In this document: positions 1 to 6,657 of the stretch, piece after piece
Numbering within the stretch: position 1 is the first letter of the stretch
Layout: each line of letters begins with the position of its first letter
Source: Candidatus Hadersleviella danica
GTDB taxonomy: Bacteria > Chloroflexota > Anaerolineae > Promineifilales > Promineifilaceae
Reading direction: 5' to 3'
DNA length: 17,545 nt
NCBI GenBank assembly: GCA_016711405.1
Contig: JADJSZ010000084.1
Span: forward strand, 1-17,545
The notes under the pieces: generated by a model
Databases searched by the model: none
What the model saw: only the letters and a program-made list of their open reading frames with translations
What the model was told of the DNA's origin: nothing
Made by a program: the position numbers and the translations under genes

Positions 1-1
1 A

Positions 2-546
2 AAATCAAAGCATCTAAAATTTAATTCAAGAATCTGCGAAGCATGTAATAGCGAGCGTACTCAACCGAGTGATTTGGAGTTTGATAGATTAAACGAAGAG
101 GTGCAAAAGTTCATCGAGAGTGGAATTAATCCGATGAGTGTGTTTTCTGTTGGTGATAGGTATCTTGAAAATAAAGAACCATATCTGAATATATTTCGCT
201 ATTTTGCAAATTACTAAGCTGTCATATTGGCAGAAGCTGGTGCCCCTAGGCCTTACAGGTTAACAGAATTCGCAATAGGTCGAAGCACGCAGAATTGCGT
301 TTGGTTATGGATCAAAGAAGATTGGGGATATAAGAACATCGAGTCTTTTATCGACCCTTGCCAGTACAGCGCCCACGGAGTCTCATTGTTTATGGAAGCA
401 AAATAACAGGTACTGCCACTGGGTTTCATTCGACACTTACTATTGGTGCCGCTCAATATGTCTTTTATATTCACCTAGATGAAGAGATCCGAGAAATAGA
501 GGTGGGATATCCAATATTTTTTAAAGGTGTTAATCTCGAGGGCTGA
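2..546 (+). pseudogene. HNH endonuclease-like gene remnant, 5' truncated, with internal stop and frameshift
   Basis: The frame is open from the window edge to a TAA at 215-217. It encodes a Cys-x-x-Cys motif (ICEACNSERTQPSDLEFD) like the zinc-knuckle end of HNH endonucleases, where the asparagine-bearing helix follows the second Cys. Reading continues in the same frame after the TAA (AEAGAPRPYRLTEFAIG, then KEDWGYKNIESF). At about 377-383 one missing base moves the sense into the next frame (LIVYGSKITGTATGFHSTL), which runs to TGA at 544-546. Restoring one base gives exactly 182 codons, and TTA to TAA would explain the stop. The whole stretch is AT-rich and lacks the CGGCCG motif common elsewhere, so recent acquisition is likely. 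The HNH assignment rests on the Cys motif and general resemblance; the N-terminal His of the motif lies outside the window. Confidence 0.6.
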
Positions 547-800
547 GCTATATAAAGACACCCCATTTACTCTGGAAGAGAATTTGCGCTTAGGTTTGGC
601 GTAAACAATGCCTAACAAGCCAATGGGAGCTTGCTTCAACTTCTCCCCCTCCTCGGTGCCCACAATCAAGGTCCAGGGGTTGGCCGCATCGCTCCTGCTT
701 TTGAATAAGGCACAATTTGTCTTGGGGGCTTGGTTGCTAAGATGCGGCCGTTTTCCCATGGCCGCTCAACCTACACAACCCAACCAAAGAAACTATCAAG
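547..800. other. spacer without recognised gene
   Basis: This 254-bp stretch joins the AT-rich remnant to the GC-rich resident genes. Short frames exist on both strands, but none has a recognisable motif, a ribosome binding site or family resemblance. A small inverted repeat (GCGGCC, 10-nt loop, GGCCGC) lies at about 744-765, just upstream of the next gene. It may only reflect the abundant palindrome. No clear promoter is visible. Confidence 0.5.
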
Positions 801-1265
801 ATGAGCGACACAAACCAAAAAACATTTGAGGCAATTGTCCAAAAAGAAGGGAGCTTCACCTTTGTCGCCATTCCCTTCTCCCCCCGCGAAGTTTGGGGAG
901 CCAAGCCACGGTATTCTGTGGCGGGAACCATCAACGGCATCCCCGTGCGCGGCACATTGGGGGTGTTGGCACAAGATTACTTTCTTCGTTTAGGAGCCGC
1001 ATGGCTACGCGACACGGGCATTGAGGTTGGGGCAGCTGTCACTGTACAATTGGCCTTAGAAGGGCCGCAAGAAGACAATGTTGCCCCAGATATTGCCCAA
1101 GCTCTCGCCGAGAATGAAAAAGCCAAGACATTTTTTAATGGGCTACCCACCTTTTACCGCAAAAACTTTGTGCGCTGGATTGAAAGCGCCAAACGAGCCG
1201 AGACACGCGCCAAACGCATCCATGAAATGGTGGCACTTTTAGAAGAAGGCAAACGCGAGAAATAG
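801..1265 (+). CDS. YdeI/OmpD-associated family protein (DUF1905 + OmdA domains)
   Basis: The 154-residue protein has the two-part layout of the YdeI/OmpD-associated ('bacteriocin-protection') family. Residues ~7-90 form a DUF1905 beta-barrel domain (FEAIVQKEGSFTFVAIPF, then PRYSVAGTINGIPVRGTLG). Residues ~95-152 form the helical OmdA segment, with the typical core LPTFYRKNFVRWIESAKRAE followed by ETRAKRIHEMVALLEEGK. It should be cytosolic, since there is no signal peptide or membrane segment. The biochemical role of the family is not established; some members are linked to resistance to cationic peptides. The ATG at 801 fits the usual N-terminus of the family, but the upstream AAAGAAA is only a weak ribosome binding site. 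The gene stands alone, with repeat-rich DNA downstream. Confidence 0.85.
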   Translation: MSDTNQKTFEAIVQKEGSFTFVAIPFSPREVWGAKPRYSVAGTINGIPVRGTLGVLAQDYFLRLGAAWLRDTGIEVGAAVTVQLALEGPQEDNVAPDIAQALAENEKAKTFFNGLPTFYRKNFVRWIESAKRAETRAKRIHEMVALLEEGKREK

Positions 1266-1310
1266 AGGGGGATGGGGAGATGGGGGCGGTTCAGAAAGTG
1301 TCTACTCGAG

Positions 1311-1376
1311 TAAATAGTGAGTAGTGAATAGTGAATAGTTCTTCACTACTTACTACTGACTACTCACTACTCACTC
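1311..1376. repeat. degenerate heptad tandem repeat in inverted pair
   Basis: The left arm is built from 7-bp units such as AGTGAGT and AGTGAAT. After a short TTCTT loop the right arm carries the complementary units (CACTACT, TACTGAC, TACTCAC). The pair can fold into a long imperfect hairpin. It lies about 45 bp downstream of the YdeI-family gene and may act as its transcript end. It belongs to the same repeat class seen in most spacers of this window. Confidence 0.7.
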
Positions 1377-1432
1377 ATAAGTCTGTAACGAGTTTCGCCC
1401 CCCCCTCTTTCCTGCCCCTCCTGAATAAACAC

Positions 1433-1484
1433 AAAAAAAACAGTGGATTTAGCCATTGCGGGGAACAATGTACCAAATCCACTG
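1433..1484 (-). terminator. Rho-independent terminator for the usp transcript
   Basis: A perfect 10-bp inverted repeat (CAGTGGATTT at 1441-1450, AAATCCACTG at 1475-1484) encloses a second stem (CATTG/CAATG). On the minus strand the hairpin is followed directly by eight T residues (A run at 1433-1440). This fits termination of the minus-strand usp gene that ends about 155 bp upstream. There is no T run on the plus side. Confidence 0.75.
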
Positions 1485-1559
1485 ATTTTAGAACCAACTA
1501 TGGGTGAGATAATCGGTCGGCCGCCTCAAGCCCTTTCCCTATCGTGTGTAACCATTTAA

Positions 1560-1635
1560 GTTATTGGTTATTGATTATTCGTGATTGGGGCGCTGGTAGG
1601 ATGGACGAATAACAAGTAACGAATAACGCGTAACT
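1560..1635. repeat. inverted heptad repeats (GTTATTG / AATAACG type)
   Basis: Units such as GTTATTG, GTTATTG and ATTATTC (1560-1588) face units AATAACA, AGTAACG, AATAACG and CGTAACT (1605-1635). The two arms match over about 23 bp with three mismatches, so a hairpin is possible. The right arm lies immediately after the stop codon of the minus-strand usp gene. Confidence 0.65.
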
Positions 1636-1638
1636 CCC

Positions 1639-2097
1639 TTAGCTGGCGGTTTCTTTGGCGCGAATGAGCAAGACGGGGACATCGGAGTGGCGCACCACTT
1701 TTTCGGCCACACTGCCGAAGACAAAGCGGCCGAGGCCGCTACGGCCGTGGGTGCTCATCACAATCGCATCCACCCCTTTTTCGGTCGCCATTGTCAAAAT
1801 AGAATCGGCTGGCGAAGGGTCGCCCGTAATATCCCAATCCGCTGTATGCCCTTGCTTGTTAAGCGAATCTGTGAGGGCTTGCAAATAATCTTGCGCCTCT
1901 TTGTCGGCCATGGTTCGCAATTGCCACATCAATTTGCTGGCATCGGGCGCCAAATCGGCCGAAGTTGGTTGTGGAGGAGAAATAACGCGTATAAGTGTTA
2001 TTTTACCCCCCGATTTATGAGCCAAATCCACAGCATAAGGGATAGCGAGTTCGGCAAAGCCAGAACCATCGAGTGGGACGAGAACATGCTTGAACAT
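1639..2097 (-). CDS. universal stress protein (UspA family)
   Basis: This 152-residue single-domain Usp is expected to be a cytosolic nucleotide-binding dimer that responds to stress or energy state. It begins with the family signature FKHVLVPLDGSGFAELAIPY. Near the C-terminus STHGRSGLGRFVFGS (residues 115-129) matches the ATP-binding G-2x-G-9x-GS motif, with Ser in place of the first Gly, as is common. VLLIR forms the last beta strand. The frame is open further upstream, but ATG at 2097 is chosen because it matches the family N-terminus and has a GGAGG site 10 nt before it (complement of 2108-2112). A hairpin with a T run lies downstream. The target of the protein cannot be told from the sequence. 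Confidence 0.92.
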   Translation of the reverse strand: MFKHVLVPLDGSGFAELAIPYAVDLAHKSGGKITLIRVISPPQPTSADLAPDASKLMWQLRTMADKEAQDYLQALTDSLNKQGHTADWDITGDPSPADSILTMATEKGVDAIVMSTHGRSGLGRFVFGSVAEKVVRHSDVPVLLIRAKETAS

Positions 2098-2276
2098 AAC
2101 TGTATTGCCTCCAGCGTGTCGTGAAACAGTTGCTAAATCTCTCCGTAGGCTAACATGATTCGGCCGTTGGTTCAACCTGCTTTTGTTTTCACTGAGGGTA
2201 GTGTAGGCCAATCGGCCGTTCCCCTGTAGTGACAAACATCACCTCCCACGGTGACAAATCGCCAGAGTGGGATAGG

Positions 2277-2312
2277 GACGGGACGGGGGACTAGGGACGA
2301 GGGACAGGGGTG
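2277..2312. repeat. GGGACNN heptad repeat overlapping the 3' end of the regulator gene
   Basis: Units GGGACGG, GGGACTA, GGGACGA and GGGACAG follow one another with a 7-bp period (one interval is shorter). The minus-strand stop codon of the BTAD regulator (CTA at 2291-2293 on the plus strand) lies inside the array, and the last residues of that protein (TPVPRP) are encoded by the repeat. Confidence 0.6.
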
Positions 2313-5300
2313 GGAGGCAAGGCCACCTGCGCCAACTCCTCGGCCAGTGTGGCGGCCAGTTGGAACGCGTGAGGCGCAGGCATGGGGGCAGGGAGAGCCA
2401 CGGCCGCCAACAGCCGCAACGCCCGCTCCTTCAACTCCACATTCACATGCGGGTCTTGCGCCACGGCCGTTAAAACTACCCCCGCCCGTTCGCCCAACCC
2501 GACCGCCCGCAACCACTCCCCCACCCCCACCAGCACCGTATTGGCATACGTTTGTAACCCCGCCGCCACCACCAAATCTAGCCCCTGCCGATACCATGCC
2601 CGCGCTTGAGCCAACTCCCCCTGCCCCGTCGCCGCATCCCCCAACCCCGCATAGGCGCGGGCCAACCCCATGCGGTTGTGAATATCGGTGTAAATTTGGC
2701 GCGCTTCGTCAAAAGCCACGGCCGCGCCCGCCCATTTTTGTTGCCGCCGCTGGCTCTCGCCCAACATCAGCCGCGCCATGGCCATGCCCGTCAGATTGCC
2801 CATCTTTTGGGGCAAGGCAAAGGCTGTCTCAAAATGGGTGTCGGCGGCCGTAAAATCCCCCAAAGCCAAGGCCGATTTGCCCAACTCCATGTGGCAATAC
2901 CCCAAAAAGGTGGGGTTGTGGAGCGTTTGCGCCACGGCAAACGCTTGCTGGGCATGGCTTTTGGCCGTGCCATAATCGCCCAAGGCGATGTGTGCCCCCG
3001 AGAGAACAAAGTGGGCATACGCCTCGTTGTGCGGGTTTTGCTGGGTGCGGGCTTGCCCCAACGCCTTCTGGCCGAGTTGCACGGCCGCCCCAAAATCGGA
3101 ACGCATCCACGCCACAATACTGCGAATGGTGGCGGGGTCTGTGCCCAACCCCACCGCATAGGGCAGGTTGAGCTGGGCGTAGAGCGTTTCGCTGGCTTGC
3201 AATGTTTGGTCGGCATCGGCCAGCCGCCCCAAAATCATGTGGGCGTGGCCTAGCTCGAGCAGGGCATAGGCCAGCGCGGGGGGAGCTGTGGGGTCGGCCG
3301 AGGCCGAAAGGGCTTGCACGGCCGTCTCAAACTGCTGGTAAAGCTCTTGGTTGTGGCTGTAATGGGCCAAATAGAGCTTGAGCGGCTGGGCCATTTTGCC
3401 CAAAATGGCCACCTCCTGATTGGCCGCCGCCCACTTCCACACGGCGCGAATGTTGTCTTGCTCTTGTTTTAGTTCAGCAAGGGTTTGCAAATCGTGGCGC
3501 AGGAGTTGGGGGAGGCGGCCGTGGCAAAAATCGGCCATGGTGTTGGCATAGGCGCTTTGGGTGGCCTGAAAAACGGCGAGATTGGCTTGCAAACGGCCGT
3601 AGCCAAATTGGCGCACCAGCGGGTGCATGGTGTAATGGGTCGGCTGGCGACGTTGCAACAACGCCTTGTTCAGCAAATGGGTCAGCGTGGTCAGCGTCGC
3701 CCCTGCCACCTGTTGCGCGGCCGAGCGGTCAAACGGCCCTTGAAAAATCGCCAAGCGGGCAAAAATATCTTGCTCCGCAGGGGTCAACCTCTGCCATGTC
3801 TGGTTTAGCACCGCCTGAATACTGCGATGGCGGGCGGGGCGGTTGGCCTGTTGCGCCTGCAAAATGTCTAAATCGCGCTGAATTTCGGCCACAATTTCGG
3901 CCACGGAGAGCGTTTTGACCCAACTGGCCGCCAATTCCAAAGCCAGCGGCATTCCCCCTGTCAGTTGACATAAAGCGACCACATCGGCCAATTCATCCGC
4001 CAGCACAAAGGGGGGGTGGATGCGTTGGGCGCACTGGGTAAAAAAGTCGAGCGCATCGGCGGCCGTTGCCTCGCCTGCCAGAGCCAGCCCGCCCACCGCG
4101 TACAGCGATTCACCGTGCAAGTTCAGTGGTTCACGCGAAGTGGCAACGACGACCACATGAGGCACCGCCTGCAACAGATCGGCCACAACATGGGCGGCCG
4201 TCAATACCGTCTCAAAATTGTCCAAGACGAGCAGGCCCGCCCAGTTTTTGAGCATGGCCAACAGTTGGTTGTGGGGGGGCTGGGAACCTGAGAAGACCAG
4301 CCCAAGCGCTTGGGCAATGGCCATAACAAGGCGCAAGGGCAGGCTCACGCCAGCGGTGGCCTCGGTTTCATCATCTAAATTAGTCAGGTCTACAAACCAG
4401 AGGCCATCGGGGAAATCGTGCTGGACTTGGGTGGCCACGGCCACGGCCAGCCGTGTTTTGCCAATGCCCCCTTCGCCCACAAGGGTCAGCAAGCGGGTAT
4501 CGGGGTGGAGCAGTTTTTGGCGCAATTCGGCCAGTTCGGTCTGACGGCCGATGAAGGGGGTGACGGCCGTCGGCAAGGCCAACGGGCGGGGGCGTGGGGT
4601 GGCGATTGGCTCACCGGCCTTCAGGGTTTCATAAAGGGCTGTGGTCTCCCGTTCGGGGGCGATGCCCAGTTCGGCCGCCAGCAACGCTTTGCACTGCTCA
4701 TATTGGCGCAGGGCGGCTCCCCGCTCGCCGCTGGCGGCCAGCAACCGCATCAGGGCGCGATGGGCCGATTCTTGCCACGGTTCCAAGGCCAACAGGTGCT
4801 GGGCTGTGGTTAGAGCCTGTTCGGGTGCGCCCACCCATTCATAGTGGGCGATGAGCCGGTTAAGGGCGGTGAGGGCTTGCATCCGCAACAGTTCGCGCCG
4901 GGCGGCCAGCCACTCGTCAAAAGCGGGGCTGTTGTCGAGGGCGAACCCTTCGAGGAGGTTGCGTTGGTAGAGGGATGCGGCCGTTTCCAACCACCCTTGG
5001 CAGATGACACAACTGGTGGCATGGCGGTGGGCATGGTGTCGGCTCTGGTTGAGGGCGGCCGTGAATTCCCACACATCTACCCCTGCCTCGGCCGCTGGGT
5101 TCCACTGCACCTCTTTGGTGTTCACCAGCAAAAAGGGGGTGGGCTGGCTTTCGTCTTGCAGGGTGTGGCGCAGGCGATGAATCGTTTTGCGGAGGTTGTT
5201 GAAAGCGAGGGCTTGGGGCTGGTCGCCCCAGAAGAGGCCGGCGAGGGTTTCACGGCGATGCGGCCGTTCTTTATCCAGCACGAGCAAGGCCAGCAAAGCG

Positions 5301-5386
5301 CGTTCTTTGTCCGAGCGGAACTGGGCAACGGCCGTGCCATCGAGAGTGAGCCGAAAATTCCCCAGTAAAGAAAGTGTCAGACGCAT
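2291..5386 (-). CDS. SARP/AfsR-like transcriptional regulator (winged helix + BTAD + NB-ARC ATPase + TPR)
   Basis: This protein of 1031 residues is a large regulator of the BTAD-AAA class. Residues 1-90 are an OmpR-like winged helix (MRLTLSLLGNFRLTLDG to NNLRKTIHRLRHTL). Residues ~105-255 are the bacterial transcriptional activator domain, with the His/Cys cluster HHAHRHATSCVIC typical of Chloroflexota members and the helix ASGERGAALRQYEQC. An NB-ARC-type ATPase follows, with P-loop GEGGIGKT at 304-311, Walker B LLVLDNFE at ~385-392 and ATSREPL at ~415. The C-terminal ~400 residues are Ala-rich tetratricopeptide repeats that probably sense a ligand or partner. ATG 5386 is preferred over upstream starts at 5404 and 5425 because TATAAT lies 7 nt before it and it begins at the family's first beta strand. 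It diverges from the 5557-6524 operon, which carries a SARP-type operator and is its most likely target. Confidence 0.9.
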   Translation of the reverse strand: MRLTLSLLGNFRLTLDGTAVAQFRSDKERALLALLVLDKERPHRRETLAGLFWGDQPQALAFNNLRKTIHRLRHTLQDESQPTPFLLVNTKEVQWNPAAEAGVDVWEFTAALNQSRHHAHRHATSCVICQGWLETAASLYQRNLLEGFALDNSPAFDEWLAARRELLRMQALTALNRLIAHYEWVGAPEQALTTAQHLLALEPWQESAHRALMRLLAASGERGAALRQYEQCKALLAAELGIAPERETTALYETLKAGEPIATPRPRPLALPTAVTPFIGRQTELAELRQKLLHPDTRLLTLVGEGGIGKTRLAVAVATQVQHDFPDGLWFVDLTNLDDETEATAGVSLPLRLVMAIAQALGLVFSGSQPPHNQLLAMLKNWAGLLVLDNFETVLTAAHVVADLLQAVPHVVVVATSREPLNLHGESLYAVGGLALAGEATAADALDFFTQCAQRIHPPFVLADELADVVALCQLTGGMPLALELAASWVKTLSVAEIVAEIQRDLDILQAQQANRPARHRSIQAVLNQTWQRLTPAEQDIFARLAIFQGPFDRSAAQQVAGATLTTLTHLLNKALLQRRQPTHYTMHPLVRQFGYGRLQANLAVFQATQSAYANTMADFCHGRLPQLLRHDLQTLAELKQEQDNIRAVWKWAAANQEVAILGKMAQPLKLYLAHYSHNQELYQQFETAVQALSASADPTAPPALAYALLELGHAHMILGRLADADQTLQASETLYAQLNLPYAVGLGTDPATIRSIVAWMRSDFGAAVQLGQKALGQARTQQNPHNEAYAHFVLSGAHIALGDYGTAKSHAQQAFAVAQTLHNPTFLGYCHMELGKSALALGDFTAADTHFETAFALPQKMGNLTGMAMARLMLGESQRRQQKWAGAAVAFDEARQIYTDIHNRMGLARAYAGLGDAATGQGELAQARAWYRQGLDLVVAAGLQTYANTVLVGVGEWLRAVGLGERAGVVLTAVAQDPHVNVELKERALRLLAAVALPAPMPAPHAFQLAATLAEELAQVALPPTPVPRP

Positions 5387-5393
5387 GGGCAAA

Positions 5394-5399
5394 ATTATA
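5394..5399 (-). promoter_or_regulatory. -10 box of the BTAD regulator gene, leaderless
   Basis: A consensus TATAAT on the minus strand ends 7 nt before the ATG at 5386. Initiation 6-7 nt downstream of it would place the first nucleotide at or next to the start codon. No Shine-Dalgarno site precedes the ATG. No good -35 box is seen at 17 nt; instead a perfect 8-bp inverted repeat (5413-5435) overlaps that region. Confidence 0.6.
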
Positions 5400-5412
5400 T
5401 CCATTTCACGCT

Positions 5413-5435
5413 CATAAACTGGCATTTAGTTTATG
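5413..5435. promoter_or_regulatory. 8-bp inverted repeat over the -35 region of the regulator promoter
   Basis: CATAAACT (5413-5420) and AGTTTATG (5428-5435) form a perfect inverted repeat separated by 7 bp. It sits 14 bp upstream of the TATAAT of the BTAD gene. This position would suit a dimeric repressor or activator. No protein can be assigned to it. Confidence 0.4.
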
Positions 5436-5491
5436 GGTGTATTGGTTTAGATGTGTATTCAATAGACCAATACACCACTACACCCATAAAC
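5429..5491. repeat. inverted 8-mer repeat array in the divergent promoter region
   Basis: The left arm is made of 8-bp units GTTTATGG, GTGTATTG, GTTTAGAT and GTGTATTC. The right arm has ACCAATAC, ACCACTAC and ACCCATAA. GTGTATTGGT (5437-5446) pairs with ACCAATACAC (5466-5475), and GTTTATGGGTG (5429-5439) with CACCCATAAAC (5481-5491). It may be one of the widespread spacer repeats, a barrier between the two divergent promoters, or an extra binding site. Confidence 0.6.
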
Positions 5492-5505
5492 CTTCAACTC
5501 CCTTT

Positions 5506-5534
5506 GGGAACGTTTTGGGAACGCTACGGGAACA
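5506..5534 (+). promoter_or_regulatory. SARP-type operator: three heptamers at 11-bp spacing
   Basis: GGGAACG at 5506-5512, GGGAACG at 5517-5523 and GGGAACA at 5528-5534 are direct repeats with exact 11-bp periodicity and 4-bp spacers. SARP/BTAD regulators of Streptomyces are known to bind heptameric direct repeats with this spacing, about 8 bp upstream of the -10 box; here the last repeat ends 9 bp before TACTAT. The site lies between the BTAD regulator gene and the small-protein/lipoprotein operon, so binding by that regulator is a reasonable inference. Confidence 0.7.
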
Positions 5535-5543
5535 GTCCCTCAG

Positions 5544-5549
5544 TACTAT
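5544..5549 (+). promoter_or_regulatory. -10 box of the small protein/lipoprotein operon, leaderless
   Basis: TACTAT ends 7 nt before the ATG at 5557, and no Shine-Dalgarno sequence precedes that ATG (CAACCA). The -35 position is taken up by the GGGAACG repeats rather than TTGACA, as expected for an activator-dependent promoter. Transcription would start at or beside the ATG. Confidence 0.55.
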
Positions 5550-5556
5550 ACAACCA

Positions 5557-5763
5557 ATGAACCCCTCTGCCATTAAGTACCGCGCTTGGCTGTTGCGCCT
5601 GTGGCGCGAAACGCCTTCTGCCCCTTGGCGCATTGCCTTAGAAAATGTCTCCACGGGGGAGCGACAGGGCTTTGCCGATTTGGAGAGCATGTTGGCCTAT
5701 TTACAAACAATCTGTGCTGGTGGTGAATCAGATTCGCTATTGGTTCCCAAGGAGTATGAATGA
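5557..5763 (+). CDS. small conserved protein (68 aa), LWR..PWR..L family
   Basis: The short acidic-ended protein has the pattern IKYRAWLLRLWRETP then APWRIALENVSTGERQGF and LESMLAYLQ. I recognise this as a small protein type common in Chloroflexota, often next to secreted proteins; it has no established function. No signal peptide or membrane segment is present. The frame is open far upstream (to 5374), but ATG 5557 is chosen because it begins the conserved part and follows a -10 box by 7 nt. Its stop overlaps the start of the lipoprotein gene (ATGA at 5760-5763), so the two are co-transcribed and probably translationally coupled. Control by the divergent BTAD regulator is suggested by the 11-bp repeats upstream. 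Confidence 0.75.
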   Translation: MNPSAIKYRAWLLRLWRETPSAPWRIALENVSTGERQGFADLESMLAYLQTICAGGESDSLLVPKEYE

Positions 5764-6524
5764 TGAAAACACGTTTGCTAGGTCTCGTTTTAGGATTGGT
5801 GTGGGTGCTATCTGCTTGTGGGGGCGGTGAGCCAGCAGAGCCAGTAGTAGTGGCAGGGGCGGGGGATATTACGGCCGTGGTCGAACAATATCGCCAGCTT
5901 TTTGGTGGCGCCAACAACGGCGGCGTGCCCGGCACACAGCCCACGGGCTACCGCGAAATCAACTGGGATGGCGTGCCCGATGAGTTTGCCGCGCCCAATT
6001 TCATGCCGCCCGAATTTTTTAATGCCCCCACCGACCCACGGGCACGGGGAGCGTTTTTCACAACTCCCGGCCAAGGGGTACAGGTGAGCGCCAACCCCAC
6101 CAATGCGGGCGGGTTGTTGCCCTATTTTGGCCACATTAACCCCGCCTATGCGGAAAGTTTTAAGACGTTGAGCGAGGAGCGGCTCTTTTCGCCAATTGGA
6201 AGCAACATTGTGGATTTGACCTTTTTTGTGCCGGGAAGCAACACGCCAGCGGCCGTGCATGGCTTCGGCGCGGTCTACACCGATGTGGATACCACCCACA
6301 CCGCCTTTGAGTATTTCGACAAGGACAACAATTCGCTGGGGTCGTTTGAAACGCCCGTGGCGGACAATGGCTTGTCGTTTCTGGGGGTCTATTTTGAAGA
6401 GCCAATCGTCTATCGCGTCCAAATCCGCTATGGCACGGCCGCCCTTGGCCCCGATGACAGCGAGCAATATGACGTGGCCGTGATGGACAACTTTATCTAT
6501 GGGGAGCCACAGCCGTTGCCTTAA
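5760..6524 (+). CDS. secreted lipoprotein with beta-sandwich-like domain
   Basis: The 254-residue precursor has a type II signal peptide (KTRLLGLVLGLVWVLSAC), with lipobox LSAC and lipidated Cys20, then a Gly-rich linker. The mature part carries a motif set known from uncharacterised extracellular proteins: REINWDGVPDEFAAPNFMPP, FFTTPGQGVQVSA, ERLFSPIGSNIVDLTFFVPG, HGFGAVYTDVD, YFDKDNNSLGSF, NGLSFLGVYF and AVMDNFIYGEP. This pattern fits a beta-sandwich carbohydrate- or matrix-binding type fold; the function is unknown. AAGGAG lies 5-8 nt before the two adjacent ATG codons (5760, 5763), so either may be the start. The gene overlaps the upstream small gene by 4 nt. Confidence 0.85.
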   Translation: MMKTRLLGLVLGLVWVLSACGGGEPAEPVVVAGAGDITAVVEQYRQLFGGANNGGVPGTQPTGYREINWDGVPDEFAAPNFMPPEFFNAPTDPRARGAFFTTPGQGVQVSANPTNAGGLLPYFGHINPAYAESFKTLSEERLFSPIGSNIVDLTFFVPGSNTPAAVHGFGAVYTDVDTTHTAFEYFDKDNNSLGSFETPVADNGLSFLGVYFEEPIVYRVQIRYGTAALGPDDSEQYDVAVMDNFIYGEPQPLP

Positions 6525-6657
6525 AGAAAGGGCAGGTTAGTGGCAGGTTGTGGTAGTTATATAACTTGTACACCAAGGGTGTTCGTGGTGTTGGTTTGTG
6601 CCAACGTTTCTCGGGGTGCCCTTATCGCAATGTATTTACCGCAAGGAGATTTTTCGC

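Noticed and set aside
475..759. 94-codon open frame on the minus strand in the left spacer
   Set aside because: It crosses the end of the HNH-like remnant, has no ribosome binding site and no recognisable motif.
608..829. 73-codon open frame on the plus strand before the YdeI-family gene
   Set aside because: It overlaps the start of a well-supported gene in another frame and resembles no family I know.
2606..3253. Long plus-strand open frame opposite the BTAD regulator
   Set aside because: It is antisense to the TPR region of a clear gene. Such frames arise from GC-rich codon bias, and its sequence has low-complexity composition.
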